In this document: piece after piece, positions 54,157 through 64,000 of the stretch | Layout: every line of letters starts with the position of its first letter | Position numbering within the stretch: the first letter of the stretch is position 1 | Assembly: GCA_965194505.1 (NCBI GenBank) | Contig: OZ239144.1 | Coordinates: 1,612,001 to 1,676,000 of the forward strand | Length of the DNA: 64,000 bases | Reading direction: 5' to 3' | DNA from: Hahnella aquatica | Lineage (GTDB): Bacteria > Pseudomonadota > Gammaproteobacteria > Burkholderiales > Burkholderiaceae_A | Translations under genes and position numbers: made by a program | Notes under the pieces: generated by a model | Databases searched by the model: none | What the model was told of the DNA's origin: nothing | What the model saw: the letters and a program-made list of their open reading frames with translations, nothing else

Positions 54157-55089
54157 ATGGCAATTCAAGTCAGTGGCAGCGTCGCCTTCGACACCATCAT
54201 GGTTTTTGAAGGACGATTTGCGGAGCAGATTCTTCCAGACCAGGTGCAGATGCTCAACGTGGCATTCCTGGCCCCCTCCATGCGTCAAGAGTTCGGTGGC
54301 TGCGCGGCAAACATCGCCTACAGCCTTCGGGCCCTGGGTTCGAATGTGCGTGTCATCGGCGCCATTGGTCGTGACGGTGGGCCTTACCGGTCTCGCCTGG
54401 AGGCTCTGGGCGTGGACTGCTCAGGCCTACTCGAGCGTGAAGACTGCTTCACCGCACAGGCCTTTATCACCACCGACCTCGACGACAACCAGATCACGGC
54501 CTTTCACCCCGGTGCCATGAACCACGCCCACGAGAAGGCGGTCGTCTCAGACGACAACGGCCTGGGCATTGTCTCGCCCAATGGCAAGTCCGCCATGCTC
54601 ACCCATGCCCAACAGTTTCACGAGCAAGGCATTCCGTTCGTCTTTGATCCGGGCCAGGCCATGCCCATCTTCGAGGCCGACGAGCTCGAAGGCCTCATTC
54701 GGCAGGCCAGTTGGCTCGCTGTCAACGCCTACGAAGGGGAAATGCTCAGCCGCAAGGTCGGCCAGCCACTCGAGCAGGTCGCCACGTGGCTCAAGCCCCA
54801 CGCGCGAGGTGGGCTCATCATGACCCAAGGTGCGGCTGGCGCCACCATCATCATCAATGGCCAGCGGCGCAGTCAGCCTGCTGTGTCCGTCTCCACGCCT
54901 GTAGACCCCACCGGCTGTGGCGATGCCTTCCGGGCTGGCCTGCTCCATGCGCTCTCGAAGGGGCACAGCCTGGAGAAGGCCGTCTCGCACGGCATTGTGC
55001 TTGGCGCCATCAAGGTTCAGTCTCGGGGTGGACAAAACCACGCTGTGTCTGAAACCATGGTGGCTGACATGCTGTCCAAGTGGTCATAG
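54157..55089 (+). CDS. PfkB-family nucleoside/carbohydrate kinase
   Basis: Ribokinase-like fold: an N-terminal GSVAFDTIMVFEGRF, FGGCAANIAYSLRALG near residue 48, and the second PfkB signature DPTGCGDAFRAGLLHAL near 250 with the catalytic Asp. Similar proteins in Burkholderia act as nucleoside (adenosine/inosine) kinases, so that is the best guess. The start is the ATG at 54157; a TTG lies 6 bp earlier. Length is 310 residues. Confidence 0.9.
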   Translation: MAIQVSGSVAFDTIMVFEGRFAEQILPDQVQMLNVAFLAPSMRQEFGGCAANIAYSLRALGSNVRVIGAIGRDGGPYRSRLEALGVDCSGLLEREDCFTAQAFITTDLDDNQITAFHPGAMNHAHEKAVVSDDNGLGIVSPNGKSAMLTHAQQFHEQGIPFVFDPGQAMPIFEADELEGLIRQASWLAVNAYEGEMLSRKVGQPLEQVATWLKPHARGGLIMTQGAAGATIIINGQRRSQPAVSVSTPVDPTGCGDAFRAGLLHALSKGHSLEKAVSHGIVLGAIKVQSRGGQNHAVSETMVADMLSKWS

Positions 55090-55118
55090 GTTCATCACTT
55101 TCTTTGGAGCAAACCATC

Positions 55119-55601
55119 ATGTCCCATTCCCCATCCAAGCGTTTTCCACAATTGGCCTGGCCTGCTGTGCTCATCACCGCCCTGCTGGCCACCGGCTGCG
55201 CCACCCAGAGCAATTCCGGCACGGTCTACCGTGCTGGTGAGGCACAGGTTGAGCAGGTGGTCCGAATGGCGGTGATCGAATCCATCCGAGCCGTCACGGT
55301 GCAGCGTGACAGCAAGGGCGGTGGACTCATCGCAGGTGCCGTGGTGGGCGGGGTGGCTGGCTCCTCGGTCGGTGACGGCAAAGGCAGCACGATCGCCAGC
55401 GTGCTTGGTGCCGTGGGCGGCGCCATCGCCGGCCAGATGATCGAGGAGCGCGGCAATCAGCGGCCGGGCCAGGAGATCACCCTCCGATTCGACACCGGAG
55501 AGCGTCGTGTCATTGTGCAAGAGGCAGATCCAGCGCTGCAGGCAGGTGCTCGGGTGCGCGTGGTGGGAAGTGGCTCGGCGGTGAGAGTCTCGCCGCAGTA
55601 A
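55119..55601 (+). CDS. Glycine-zipper outer-membrane lipoprotein (SlyB-like)
   Basis: A lipoprotein signal (WPAVLITALLATGC) ends at the lipobox cysteine near residue 27. The centre is a glycine-zipper 2TM segment (GGLIAGAVVGGVAGSSVGDGKGSTIASVLGAVGGAIAGQMI), followed by a small beta-rich domain. It probably lies in the outer membrane and supports envelope integrity, as for SlyB/PcpL family members. TTGGAGC precedes the ATG. Length is 160 residues. Confidence 0.9.
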   Translation: MSHSPSKRFPQLAWPAVLITALLATGCATQSNSGTVYRAGEAQVEQVVRMAVIESIRAVTVQRDSKGGGLIAGAVVGGVAGSSVGDGKGSTIASVLGAVGGAIAGQMIEERGNQRPGQEITLRFDTGERRVIVQEADPALQAGARVRVVGSGSAVRVSPQ

Positions 55602-55622
55602 GCGGGAAGTGGGGCCTGGGGT

Positions 55623-56246
55623 TTAGAGCCCCGGCAGGCCCAACAGGGCCGCCGACAAGGAATGCTCCACGCGCTCGTGGACCGTGAGCATGACCTGCAG
55701 GAGCAGAAACACCACAATCGGTGAGAAGTCGAGGCCCGATGGTGCTCCACGGTGAATGAGTTGCCGAAGCGGTCCCATGAACGGCTCCACCATCGCGGCC
55801 AGCACCGGACGAATCTGCTCTGCCGCAGGGCTTGCGCCAAACCAGCTCATCAGGACGTGGGCGATCACAAGCAACACCAAGAACCGCAGCCACCAGCCAA
55901 TCACCCAGGCCAGGGCGAGCAGCAGCATGGCCACGGGGGTGGGCAGGCCAGCCTCAGCCGCATCAGCCACCGGGGCGAAATCTGCGGCGAACAAGGCCCA
56001 TTTGAGCATGGCTGCCACGAGAGACACCAGGCAGGCCGCCAGCAGACTCGAGGTGTCCAGGCCTGCCATAGGACGAACCACCCGGCGCATGGGCAAGACA
56101 AGCCAATTGGTGAGTCGAAAACAGAGTTGCGTCAGGGGGTTGAGGGGTGAGACACGAAGCCACTGAAGGTAGGCTCGCAGAAGACAGGCCACGCATAGCA
56201 GGCCAGAGGCAGCCCGAATGACCATCCAGAGAAGATCAACGGCCAT
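55623..56246 (-). CDS. YggT-family membrane protein
   Basis: Two YggT repeats are visible, each with a helix pair and the motif PLNPLTQLCFRLTNWLVLPMRR (first) or MVEPFMGPLRQLIHRGAPSGLDFSPI (second), with four to five membrane helices over 207 residues. Function is not firmly known. No clear ribosome site precedes the ATG: the bases just upstream are the T-run of a terminator, so expression may need read-through or another signal. Confidence 0.88.
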   Translation of the reverse strand: MAVDLLWMVIRAASGLLCVACLLRAYLQWLRVSPLNPLTQLCFRLTNWLVLPMRRVVRPMAGLDTSSLLAACLVSLVAAMLKWALFAADFAPVADAAEAGLPTPVAMLLLALAWVIGWWLRFLVLLVIAHVLMSWFGASPAAEQIRPVLAAMVEPFMGPLRQLIHRGAPSGLDFSPIVVFLLLQVMLTVHERVEHSLSAALLGLPGL

Positions 56247-56251
56247 GAGAG

Positions 56252-56284
56252 AAAAAAGCCCCGCCGGTTCGCGGCGAGGCTTTT
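56252..56284 (-). terminator. Rho-independent terminator of the histone-like gene
   Basis: Read on the minus strand, a 13 bp stem with one mismatch and a 5-base loop (AAAAGCCTCGCCG / CGGCGGGGCTTTT) is followed by TTTTTTC. It lies 18 bp after the histone-like stop and ends 5 bp before the yggT ATG. Confidence 0.85.
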
Positions 56285-56302
56285 AGACAACGGACGCCGA
56301 AA

Positions 56303-56845
56303 TTAAGGGCGACCACCAACCGGAAATGGCCATGTGCTGGAGATGGGCGCCGCAGCGGGTGCGACGACCTTCTTGGCAGCAGGCTTTTTGGCCGGTGCCT
56401 TTTTAGCAGCAGGCTTCTTAGCAGGTGCTTTCTTAGCAGCAGGCTTTTTGGCCGGTGCCTTTTTAGCAGCAGGCTTCTTAGCAGGTGCTTTCTTGGCTGC
56501 AGGCTTTTTGGCGGGTGCCTTCTTAGCAGCCGGCTTCTTGGCTGCAGGCTTCTTCTTGGCTGCAGGCTTCTTCTTGGCTGCTGGCTTTTTCGCTGCTGGC
56601 TTTTTCGCTGCTGGCTTCTTGGCCGCGGGCTTCTTCTTGGCTGCTGGCTTTTTGGCTGCAGGCTTCTTCTTGGCGGCCGGCTTCTTGGCTGCTGGCTTTT
56701 TGGCTGCAGGCTTCTTCTTGGCGGCCGGCTTCTTGGCTGCTGGCTTCTTGGCGGCTGCCTTCTTCGCTGCGGGTTTGGCTGCTGACTTCTTCACTTCAGG
56801 CTTGTCAGCCTTCGCCGCCTTCTTTGCTTTCTTCTTTGCTGCCAT
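56303..56845 (-). CDS. Alanine/lysine/proline-repeat histone H1-like DNA-binding protein
   Basis: About 180 residues made almost only of Lys, Ala and Pro: a short N-terminus (MAAKKKAKKAAKADKPEVKK), many PAAKK and PAAKKK units, then five copies of KKAPAKKPAA and a tail VVAPAAAPISSTWPFPVGG. Such proteins resemble the histone H1 C-terminus and Bordetella BpH1, and compact DNA. The ATG at 56845 is 8 bp after AAGGAG; ATG at 56851 is too close to it. The opposite strand has a long artefact frame due to the repeats. Confidence 0.85.
   Translation of the reverse strand: MAAKKKAKKAAKADKPEVKKSAAKPAAKKAAAKKPAAKKPAAKKKPAAKKPAAKKPAAKKKPAAKKPAAKKKPAAKKPAAKKPAAKKPAAKKKPAAKKKPAAKKPAAKKAPAKKPAAKKAPAKKPAAKKAPAKKPAAKKAPAKKPAAKKAPAKKPAAKKVVAPAAAPISSTWPFPVGGRP
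56375..56524 (-). repeat. Five tandem 30 bp repeats in the histone-like gene
   Basis: Each unit encodes ten residues (KKAPAKKPAA). Units differ at only a few bases, mostly at wobble positions. A second, irregular PAAKK/PAAKKK array fills about 56527-56780. Copy number should vary between strains by slippage or recombination. Confidence 0.75.
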
Positions 56846-57011
56846 TTTCATTCTCCTTCAGGCCGACTCCGTCGGCGGTTACATGGGAGATTCGAACCTG
56901 GTGGCTCGAACCATTCATTTGCGCAAGCCGTCGAACCTTTGCCTGCCTGTCGACAAAACCAACGCCAATGAATCCTGTTGAGTGGGCCCGAAGGAGGGAA
57001 TCAGCAAATGG

Positions 57012-58151
57012 CTATTCCCAACTGAGTGCGCCCCCCGTTTGATACTCGATCACACGGGTCTCGAAAAAGTTACGTTCCTTCTTAAGGTCGACCATTTCCG
57101 CCATCCAGGGGAATGGGTTCTCCTCGTTTCCAAAAATGGGGTCCAGGCCAATCTGCTGGCAGCGGCGGTTGGCGATGTAACGCAAGTAGCCTTTGAACAT
57201 GGCGGCATTGAGGCCCAGCACGCCACGGGGCATGGTGTCTTCGGCGTAGCGGTACTCCAGCTCCACCGCCTTGACGAACAACTCGCGAAGCTCCGCCCGG
57301 AACTCTGGCGTCCAGAGGTGAGGGTTCTCGAGCTTGATGGTGTTGATGAGGTCGATGCCAAAATTACAGTGCATCGACTCGTCGCGAAGGATGTACTGAT
57401 ACTGCTCGGCCGCACCCGTCATCTTGTTCTGGCGGCCAAGGGCCAGAATTTGGACAAATCCAACATAGAAGAACAGACCCTCCATGATGCAGGCAAAGAC
57501 AATCAGGGACTTGAGGAGCTGCTGGTCAGTCTCTGGGGTGCCGGTCTTGAAGGCGGGGTCGGTCAGGGTGTCGATGAAAGGAATGAGGAACTCGTCTTTG
57601 TCTCGAATCGAGGCGACCTCGTGATAAGCGTTGAAAATCTCGCCCTCTTCGAGGCCGAGCGACTCCACAATGTACTGGTAGGCGTGGGTGTGGATGGCCT
57701 CTTCGAAGGCTTGACGCAGCAAGAACTGACGGCACTCCGGTGCCGTGATGTGCCGATATGTGCCCAGCACAATATTGTTGGCCGCCAGGCTGTCGGCCGT
57801 CACAAAGAACCCAAGGTTGCGCTTCACAAGCCGACGCTCGTCATCGGTGAGACCGTTGGGATCTTTCCAGAGCGCAATGTCTCTGGACATGTTGATTTCC
57901 TGGGGCATCCAATGGTTCGCGCAGCCCGAGAGGTATTTCTCCCAGGCCCATTTGTACTTAAAGGGCACCAACTGGTTGACGTCGGTGCCTCCATTGATGA
58001 CCCGCTTGTCCTCCACGCGCACACGGCGCTCGACATCGAGATCGGCATCAGGGATTGGAGAGGGAACGGGACCCCGCGACAGTGGCTCTGTCACCGAGGG
58101 GAGCGCTTTGGGCGCGATGGTCGTCGTGGTGGTGTCTTCCCAGTTCAGCAT
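57012..58151 (-). CDS. nrdB: Ribonucleoside-diphosphate reductase, class Ia beta subunit
   Basis: NrdB houses the di-iron centre and radical tyrosine for NrdA. Metal ligands and the radical are present: Asp in TADSLAANN, Glu and His in EEAIHTHAYQYI with the Tyr four residues after the His, Glu in ACIMEGLFFY, and Glu/His in LRDESMHCNFG. The C-terminus ends GALSWE, where the NrdA-binding tail should be. Length is 379 residues. It lies 140 bp downstream of nrdA, a gap that contains strong hairpins. The likely ribosome site GTGAGAT is also part of a stem. Confidence 0.97.
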   Translation of the reverse strand: MLNWEDTTTTTIAPKALPSVTEPLSRGPVPSPIPDADLDVERRVRVEDKRVINGGTDVNQLVPFKYKWAWEKYLSGCANHWMPQEINMSRDIALWKDPNGLTDDERRLVKRNLGFFVTADSLAANNIVLGTYRHITAPECRQFLLRQAFEEAIHTHAYQYIVESLGLEEGEIFNAYHEVASIRDKDEFLIPFIDTLTDPAFKTGTPETDQQLLKSLIVFACIMEGLFFYVGFVQILALGRQNKMTGAAEQYQYILRDESMHCNFGIDLINTIKLENPHLWTPEFRAELRELFVKAVELEYRYAEDTMPRGVLGLNAAMFKGYLRYIANRRCQQIGLDPIFGNEENPFPWMAEMVDLKKERNFFETRVIEYQTGGALSWE

Positions 58152-58155
58152 ATCG

Positions 58156-58185
58156 ATCTCACTTTCTTCATTAGGTCAGTGAGAT
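58156..58185 (-). other. Hairpin A covering the nrdB ribosome-binding region
   Basis: ATCTCAC (58156-58162) and GTGAGAT (58179-58185) form a 7 bp stem with a 16-base loop. On the nrdB transcript the 3' arm lies 5-11 bases before the ATG. It shares three bases with hairpin B, so the two compete at their edges. Confidence 0.55.
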
Positions 58186-58210
58186 TCGGTCAATGAACAC
58201 AGACCGAATC
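58183..58210 (-). other. Hairpin B in the nrdA-nrdB gap
   Basis: GATTCGGTC (58183-58191) and GACCGAATC (58202-58210) form a perfect 9 bp stem with a 10-base loop. No T-run follows, so it is not an ordinary terminator. Confidence 0.7.
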
Positions 58211-58217
58211 ATGATGG

Positions 58218-58250
58218 AAGCAAGAAAACTCTGCAATTGTTTTCTTGCTT
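58218..58250 (-). other. Hairpin C in the nrdA-nrdB gap
   Basis: AAGCAAGAAAAC (58218-58229) and GTTTTCTTGCTT (58239-58250) form a perfect 12 bp stem with a 9-base loop. Read with nrdAB, no T-run follows. It may protect nrdA mRNA or set the nrdA:nrdB ratio. Confidence 0.75.
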
Positions 58251-58291
58251 TCTTATAAAAAAATTTCGTATGGATGCAACACCTGCCCTCA

Positions 58292-61249
<2,958 letters not shown>

Positions 61250-61267
61250 GGGTCGTTCCTCCCTAGA

Positions 61268-61283
61268 ACACTACAGGTAGTAA
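61268..61283 (-). promoter_or_regulatory. NrdR box, proximal
   Basis: The core CTA-N4-TAG (61271-61280) within ACACTACAGGTAGT matches the NrdR consensus half-sites. It lies 19 bp upstream of the nrdA ATG and 32 bp from the distal box. Confidence 0.75.
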
Positions 61284-61299
61284 AAAAATAGCTGTTTGA

Positions 61300-61315
61300 G
61301 TACTAATTCTAGTAG
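61300..61315 (-). promoter_or_regulatory. NrdR box, distal
   Basis: A second CTA-N4-TAG core at 61303-61312, exactly 32 bp (three helical turns) from the first core, the spacing expected for paired NrdR sites. Confidence 0.75.
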
Positions 61316-61481
61316 TCCAAGCGGATGAGGGGCAAGGCGAATCACAGGGGAAATCCCTTGTTTTCCACGATTACCGGTGAGAAGGCCCGCGACGTCTCAC
61401 TAGATTTTTTTTCGCCGAGGTTTTTCGGGCGCTCACGGGATGTTTCGCCCGCTGACCCCCCGCCCAGGCTCGATCAAGACA
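61316..61481. other. Intergenic DNA between the nrdA control region and ampD
   Basis: No convincing gene. It holds a plus-strand hairpin (GTGAGA 61377-61382, TCTCAC 61395-61400) followed by TAGATTTTTTTT, a CGGGCG/CGCCCG pair near 61427-61452, and TTTTCCACG near 61360, a partial DnaA-box match. Confidence 0.5.
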
Positions 61482-62090
61482 TCAGGAAAAAAAGTGTGGC
61501 GGTGGCTGCCGATGCAGCGGTGTCTTGCACAAACGCAACAATTGATGCAGGTGATCCCAGTCGAAGCGAGGGCCGGGGTCTGTCTTGCGGCCCGGTGCAA
61601 TGTCCGAGTGGCCAGCGATGCTCACGCAGGAGGGATGGGCCTGTTGAATGACCCGACAGAGCTCGGCCAGCCGCTCAAGCTGAACAGGCTCATAGGCCAG
61701 TGCATCGCAGCCCTCCAGTTCCACGCCAATCGAAAAATCGTTGCAGCCACTGCGGCCCATGAACGAGGACACGCCGGCATGCCAGGCCCGATCGTGACAA
61801 GAGACATATTGAATCACCAGGCCGTCGCGTCGAACCAAAAAGTGGGCCGAGACCCTCAGGCCCTCCAAGGCGGCAAAGCTCGGGTGCGCAGCGCAGTCGA
61901 GCCGCCCCAAGAAGAGGTCCGTGACGTGGTCGCCCTCGAAACAACCCTCGGGCAGGCTGATGCCATGCACCACGATCAGGTCGAGGCTGGCCCCAAGAGG
62001 CCTCGCATCGGCGTGTGGCGATGGCGCGTGGACGAGGCATGGTGCCGGGCCAATCCAGCCGTCTGCCCCCAGGGCATCAAAGGCCTGCAT
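61482..62090 (-). CDS. ampD: 1,6-anhydro-N-acetylmuramyl-L-alanine amidase
   Basis: AmpD cleaves anhydromuropeptides in the cytoplasm for wall recycling. Zinc ligands are seen: His in LIVVHGISLPEG near residue 33 and His/Asp in IAGHSDIAPGRKTDPGPRFDW near 155-167, with FSIGVELEG between. The start is the ATG at 62090 (MQAFDALG), overlapping the upstream gene by 14 bp; the longer frame is inside that gene. About 202 residues and no signal peptide, as expected. Confidence 0.95.
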   Translation of the reverse strand: MQAFDALGADGWIGPAPCLVHAPSPHADARPLGASLDLIVVHGISLPEGCFEGDHVTDLFLGRLDCAAHPSFAALEGLRVSAHFLVRRDGLVIQYVSCHDRAWHAGVSSFMGRSGCNDFSIGVELEGCDALAYEPVQLERLAELCRVIQQAHPSCVSIAGHSDIAPGRKTDPGPRFDWDHLHQLLRLCKTPLHRQPPPHFFS

Positions 62091-62304
62091 GGTCCTTCCC
62101 GCAATACGGCTCGCCCAGGTGCCAGACCGCGTCATCCGATGGCAGGTGAAGGCCGCACCGCTTGCAGGAGACCAAGGACGCCGGGGGAGGCACCTGCTCT
62201 GGCGGGGGCGGGGGTGGGGCGGGCTTCTTTTTGCCAAGCGCAAGGCGCAGCATGAAGAGCGCGATCCCCACCAAGACCAGGATCGTAAGGATGCGTCCGA
62301 ACAT
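62077..62304 (-). CDS. Small membrane protein with CxxC zinc-ribbon-like end (PP0621 type)
   Basis: 75 residues: an N-terminal helix (ILTILVLVGIALFMLRLAL), a proline-rich linker (PAPPPPPPEQVPPP), and a short end with CKRCGLHLPSDDAVWHLGEPYCGKDH, a possible metal site of two Cys, a third Cys and His. I recall this as the PP0621 family found next to ampD. Its role is unknown. It starts on the last base of the stop of the CcsA-like gene. Confidence 0.85.
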   Translation of the reverse strand: MFGRILTILVLVGIALFMLRLALGKKKPAPPPPPPEQVPPPASLVSCKRCGLHLPSDDAVWHLGEPYCGKDHAGL

Positions 62305-63110
62305 CAGGCCACGATGAAAATTTCAAGCACAAATCGGCTGCCCACGTAGGCCAGCAGCAGCATGGCAAAGCCTCCGAGCACAAACCGAGCCGCCACACGA
62401 CCCCGCCAGCCCATGCGGCCTCGGCCCAGCAGAAAGACACCGACCATCACCCAGGTGAGCAGGGTGAAGAGGGTCTTGTGGTCAAAACGCAGCGCGGGCA
62501 GGCCGGCATCTAAATTGACCACCATGCCGGTGAGCAGGGTGAGGCTCAGCAGGGCAATGCCCACCATGGCGATGCGGGCCAGGGTCTGGTCCATCTCGAG
62601 CAACGGCGGCATCTCTGTCCACCAGCCGTCTTGCAGCTGACCTCGGTGCAGGGCCTTCTCCTGGGCCAGCATGAGAAGCGCATGGCCCGAGGCGATGGCA
62701 AAGCAACTGTAGGCCAGCATGGCCGTGAGGATGTGACCCCGGAACAGCACGGACGGATGCTCGAGCAGGACGACCCCAGGGAACCAGCCCGGCAGCAGCA
62801 CCGCAATGGCGGCCAGCGGAAAAATCGACACGGCCAGCCGAGGCAGGTGATGGAACCAGGACTCCACCCAAAGCAGGATCACGGCCAGCCAGAACATCCA
62901 GGACACGGCGGCTGCAAACCCAAACTGAATTGCGCCTTCAGAGAACCAGCCGGGCAGCAACACAAGGCCCTGCAAGAGAATGGTGAAGCCTGCCAGGGCA
63001 TGGCGTCCGAGGCGCCATGGCGCCGCCGGCCGCTGCGTGCCAGCCAAGAAAAGGGCGCCGTAGCCCGCTGCCACGAGCCAAGGCGCAACTCCGTACAATG
63101 AGGCAGACAT
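62304..63110 (-). CDS. CcsA/YpjD-like cytochrome c assembly family membrane protein
   Basis: About eight membrane helices over 268 residues with histidines in HILTAMLAYSCFAIASGHALL and RFDHKTLFTLLTW, as in the CcsA/ResC/CcmC heme-handling family. This short version beside ffh is widespread (YpjD), and its role is not settled. It is divergent from ffh with 35 bp between. A TACAAT hexamer (63094-63099) in its 5' end may be the ffh -10 element. Confidence 0.88.
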   Translation of the reverse strand: MSASLYGVAPWLVAAGYGALFLAGTQRPAAPWRLGRHALAGFTILLQGLVLLPGWFSEGAIQFGFAAAVSWMFWLAVILLWVESWFHHLPRLAVSIFPLAAIAVLLPGWFPGVVLLEHPSVLFRGHILTAMLAYSCFAIASGHALLMLAQEKALHRGQLQDGWWTEMPPLLEMDQTLARIAMVGIALLSLTLLTGMVVNLDAGLPALRFDHKTLFTLLTWVMVGVFLLGRGRMGWRGRVAARFVLGGFAMLLLAYVGSRFVLEIFIVA

Positions 63111-63145
63111 GGGCCCGAGTGTAGCGCAGGCCCACAGGAGCCCGC

Positions 63146-64000
63146 ATGCTGGAAAGCCTCACCAACCGACTCACCCGCGCACTCAAGACCATCAAAGGAG
63201 AGGCCCGCCTGACCGAGGCGAACACCTCCGAGATGCTGCGCGAGGTGCGGCTCGCACTGCTCGAGGCCGACGTTGCACTGCCGGTCGTCAAAGGATTTGT
63301 GCAGGCGGTTCGCGAGAAGGCCCTCGGGCAGGAGGTGCTCAACAGCCTGACCCCCGGGCAGGCGCTGGTGGGCGTGGTTCATCGGGAGTTGGTCGAGCTC
63401 ATGACCGGCCAGAAGGCCAGCACGGCTGGCCCCACGGGCCTGAACTTGGCCCAACAGCCACCCGCCATTGTGCTCATGGCCGGCCTGCAGGGTGCGGGCA
63501 AGACCACCAGTGTGGGCAAGCTGGCCCGATGGCTCACCACGCGGCACAAGAAGAAGGTGCTCACCGTCTCCTGCGACATCTATCGGCCAGCGGCCATTGA
63601 GCAGCTGCGAACCGTCACAGCGCAGGCTGGGGCCGACTTCTTCCCCAGCGATCCAGGCCAGTCCCCGGTGGCCATCGCGCGGGCGGCGGCCGACTGGGCC
63701 CGACGCCACTATCACGATGTTCTGCTGGTCGACACCGCGGGCCGCCTGGCCATCGACGAGGCGATGATGACCGAGATCGCCGAACTCCACCGAAGCCTCG
63801 CCCCCATCGAGACACTCTTCACGGTCGATGCCATGCAGGGTCAGGACGCCGTGCGCACGGCAGAGGCCTTCAAACAGACCATCCCGCTCACCGGCATTGT
63901 GCTGACCAAGGTTGATGGCGATGCCCGGGGCGGCGCCGTGCTCTCGGTCCGGGCCATCACAGGCTGCCCTGTTCGGTTCGTGGGAACGGCAGAAAAGCTC
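63146..64000 (+). CDS. ffh: Signal recognition particle GTPase Ffh, 3' partial
   Basis: Ffh binds signal peptides on ribosomes and delivers them to FtsY. The N domain is seen at MLESLTNRLTRALKTIKGEARLTE. The GTPase has the P-loop MAGLQGAGKTTSVGKLA near residue 108, CDIYRPAAIEQL, LLVDTAGRL and GIVLTKVDGDARGG. The frame runs off the right edge at 285 codons, so the M domain is missing. ACAGGAG precedes the ATG. Confidence 0.97.
   Translation, partial: MLESLTNRLTRALKTIKGEARLTEANTSEMLREVRLALLEADVALPVVKGFVQAVREKALGQEVLNSLTPGQALVGVVHRELVELMTGQKASTAGPTGLNLAQQPPAIVLMAGLQGAGKTTSVGKLARWLTTRHKKKVLTVSCDIYRPAAIEQLRTVTAQAGADFFPSDPGQSPVAIARAAADWARRHYHDVLLVDTAGRLAIDEAMMTEIAELHRSLAPIETLFTVDAMQGQDAVRTAEAFKQTIPLTGIVLTKVDGDARGGAVLSVRAITGCPVRFVGTAEKL

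Noticed and set aside
56890..56915. GGTTCGAATC, resembling a tRNA T-loop
   Set aside because: The flanking bases do not pair into a T-stem and no acceptor or anticodon arm can be formed.
56334..56981. 215-codon plus-strand frame with FLAAGFLAGA repeats that looks like a membrane protein
   Set aside because: It is the reverse complement of the PAAKK repeats of the histone-like gene, which has the ribosome site and terminator.
56996..57019. GGGAAT/ATTCCC hairpin at the nrdB stop as a terminator
   Set aside because: Only 6 bp with a 12-base loop and no T-run after it.

Overview
This 64 kb window reads as a stretch of core chromosome from a GC-rich betaproteobacterium, most likely of the order Burkholderiales. 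The evidence is gene order and gene style: HAD phosphatase-pcnB-folK-dgk-panC; recX-recA-pncC-pgpA-thiL-nusB-ribH-ribBX-ribE-ribD-nrdR-glyA; yhdP-nitrilase-tldD-aroG opposite glnE; ilvE-zinc finger-waaF; tlpA-aroQ-accBC-prmA; a PAAKK-repeat histone H1-like protein; and ampD-small CxxC protein-ccsA-like-ffh. The genus cannot be read from the sequence. No rRNA, tRNA, insertion sequence, phage, CRISPR or plasmid feature is visible. Coding density is very high, many genes overlap by 4 bp (ATGA, GTGA, TTGA), and no gene-free stretch exceeds 300 bp. The longest is about 230 bp upstream of nrdA.

Layout. 1-4.1 kb (+): partial HAD phosphatase, poly(A) polymerase, folate and pantothenate genes and a deoxynucleoside kinase. 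4.1-16 kb (-): a likely 34-residue membrane peptide, sucCD, recX, recA with a perfect LexA box, pncC, pgpA, thiL, nusB, the riboflavin genes, nrdR and glyA. 16-20.7 kb: heme A synthase-like protein and tyrS (-), facing an M23 peptidase and anmK (+). 20.7-28.2 kb (-): a six-gene glycolate/glyoxylate operon (gcl-hyi-glxR-glcDEF) controlled from a divergent LysR gene. 28.3-29.9 kb (+): that regulator and an ATP:cob(I)alamin adenosyltransferase. 29.9-37 kb (-): aroG, tldD, nitrilase, yhdP. 37-41.9 kb (+): glnE, ilvE, a zinc-finger protein, waaF. 41.9-49.7 kb: a BepA-like M48 protease, moaC, mgtE, a continuous RNase II-shikimate dehydrogenase reading frame, and mpl. 49.7-55.6 kb (+): an unknown conserved-type protein, tlpA, aroQ, accB, accC, prmA, a PfkB kinase and a glycine-zipper lipoprotein. 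55.6-61.2 kb (-): yggT, histone-like gene, nrdB, nrdA. 61.3-64 kb: ampD, a small CxxC protein, a CcsA-like protein (-), and the start of ffh (+).

How the genes fit together. The glycolate block encodes oxidation of glycolate to glyoxylate (GlcDEF), condensation to tartronate semialdehyde (Gcl) and reduction to glycerate (GlxR), with Hyi giving a hydroxypyruvate side branch. The dNTP theme recurs: NrdAB, its repressor NrdR elsewhere in the window, two NrdR-type boxes 32 bp apart upstream of nrdA, and a deoxynucleoside kinase. Riboflavin is covered by ribD, ribE, a ribB carrying a degenerate ribA domain, and ribH.

I do not see an obviously new defence or mobile system. The most unusual items are the in-frame RNB-AroE fusion, the tandem perfect hairpins between nrdA and nrdB, the small membrane ORF after sucD, the degenerate GTP cyclohydrolase half of RibBX, and a LysR-type palindrome placed for control of the glycolate operon.
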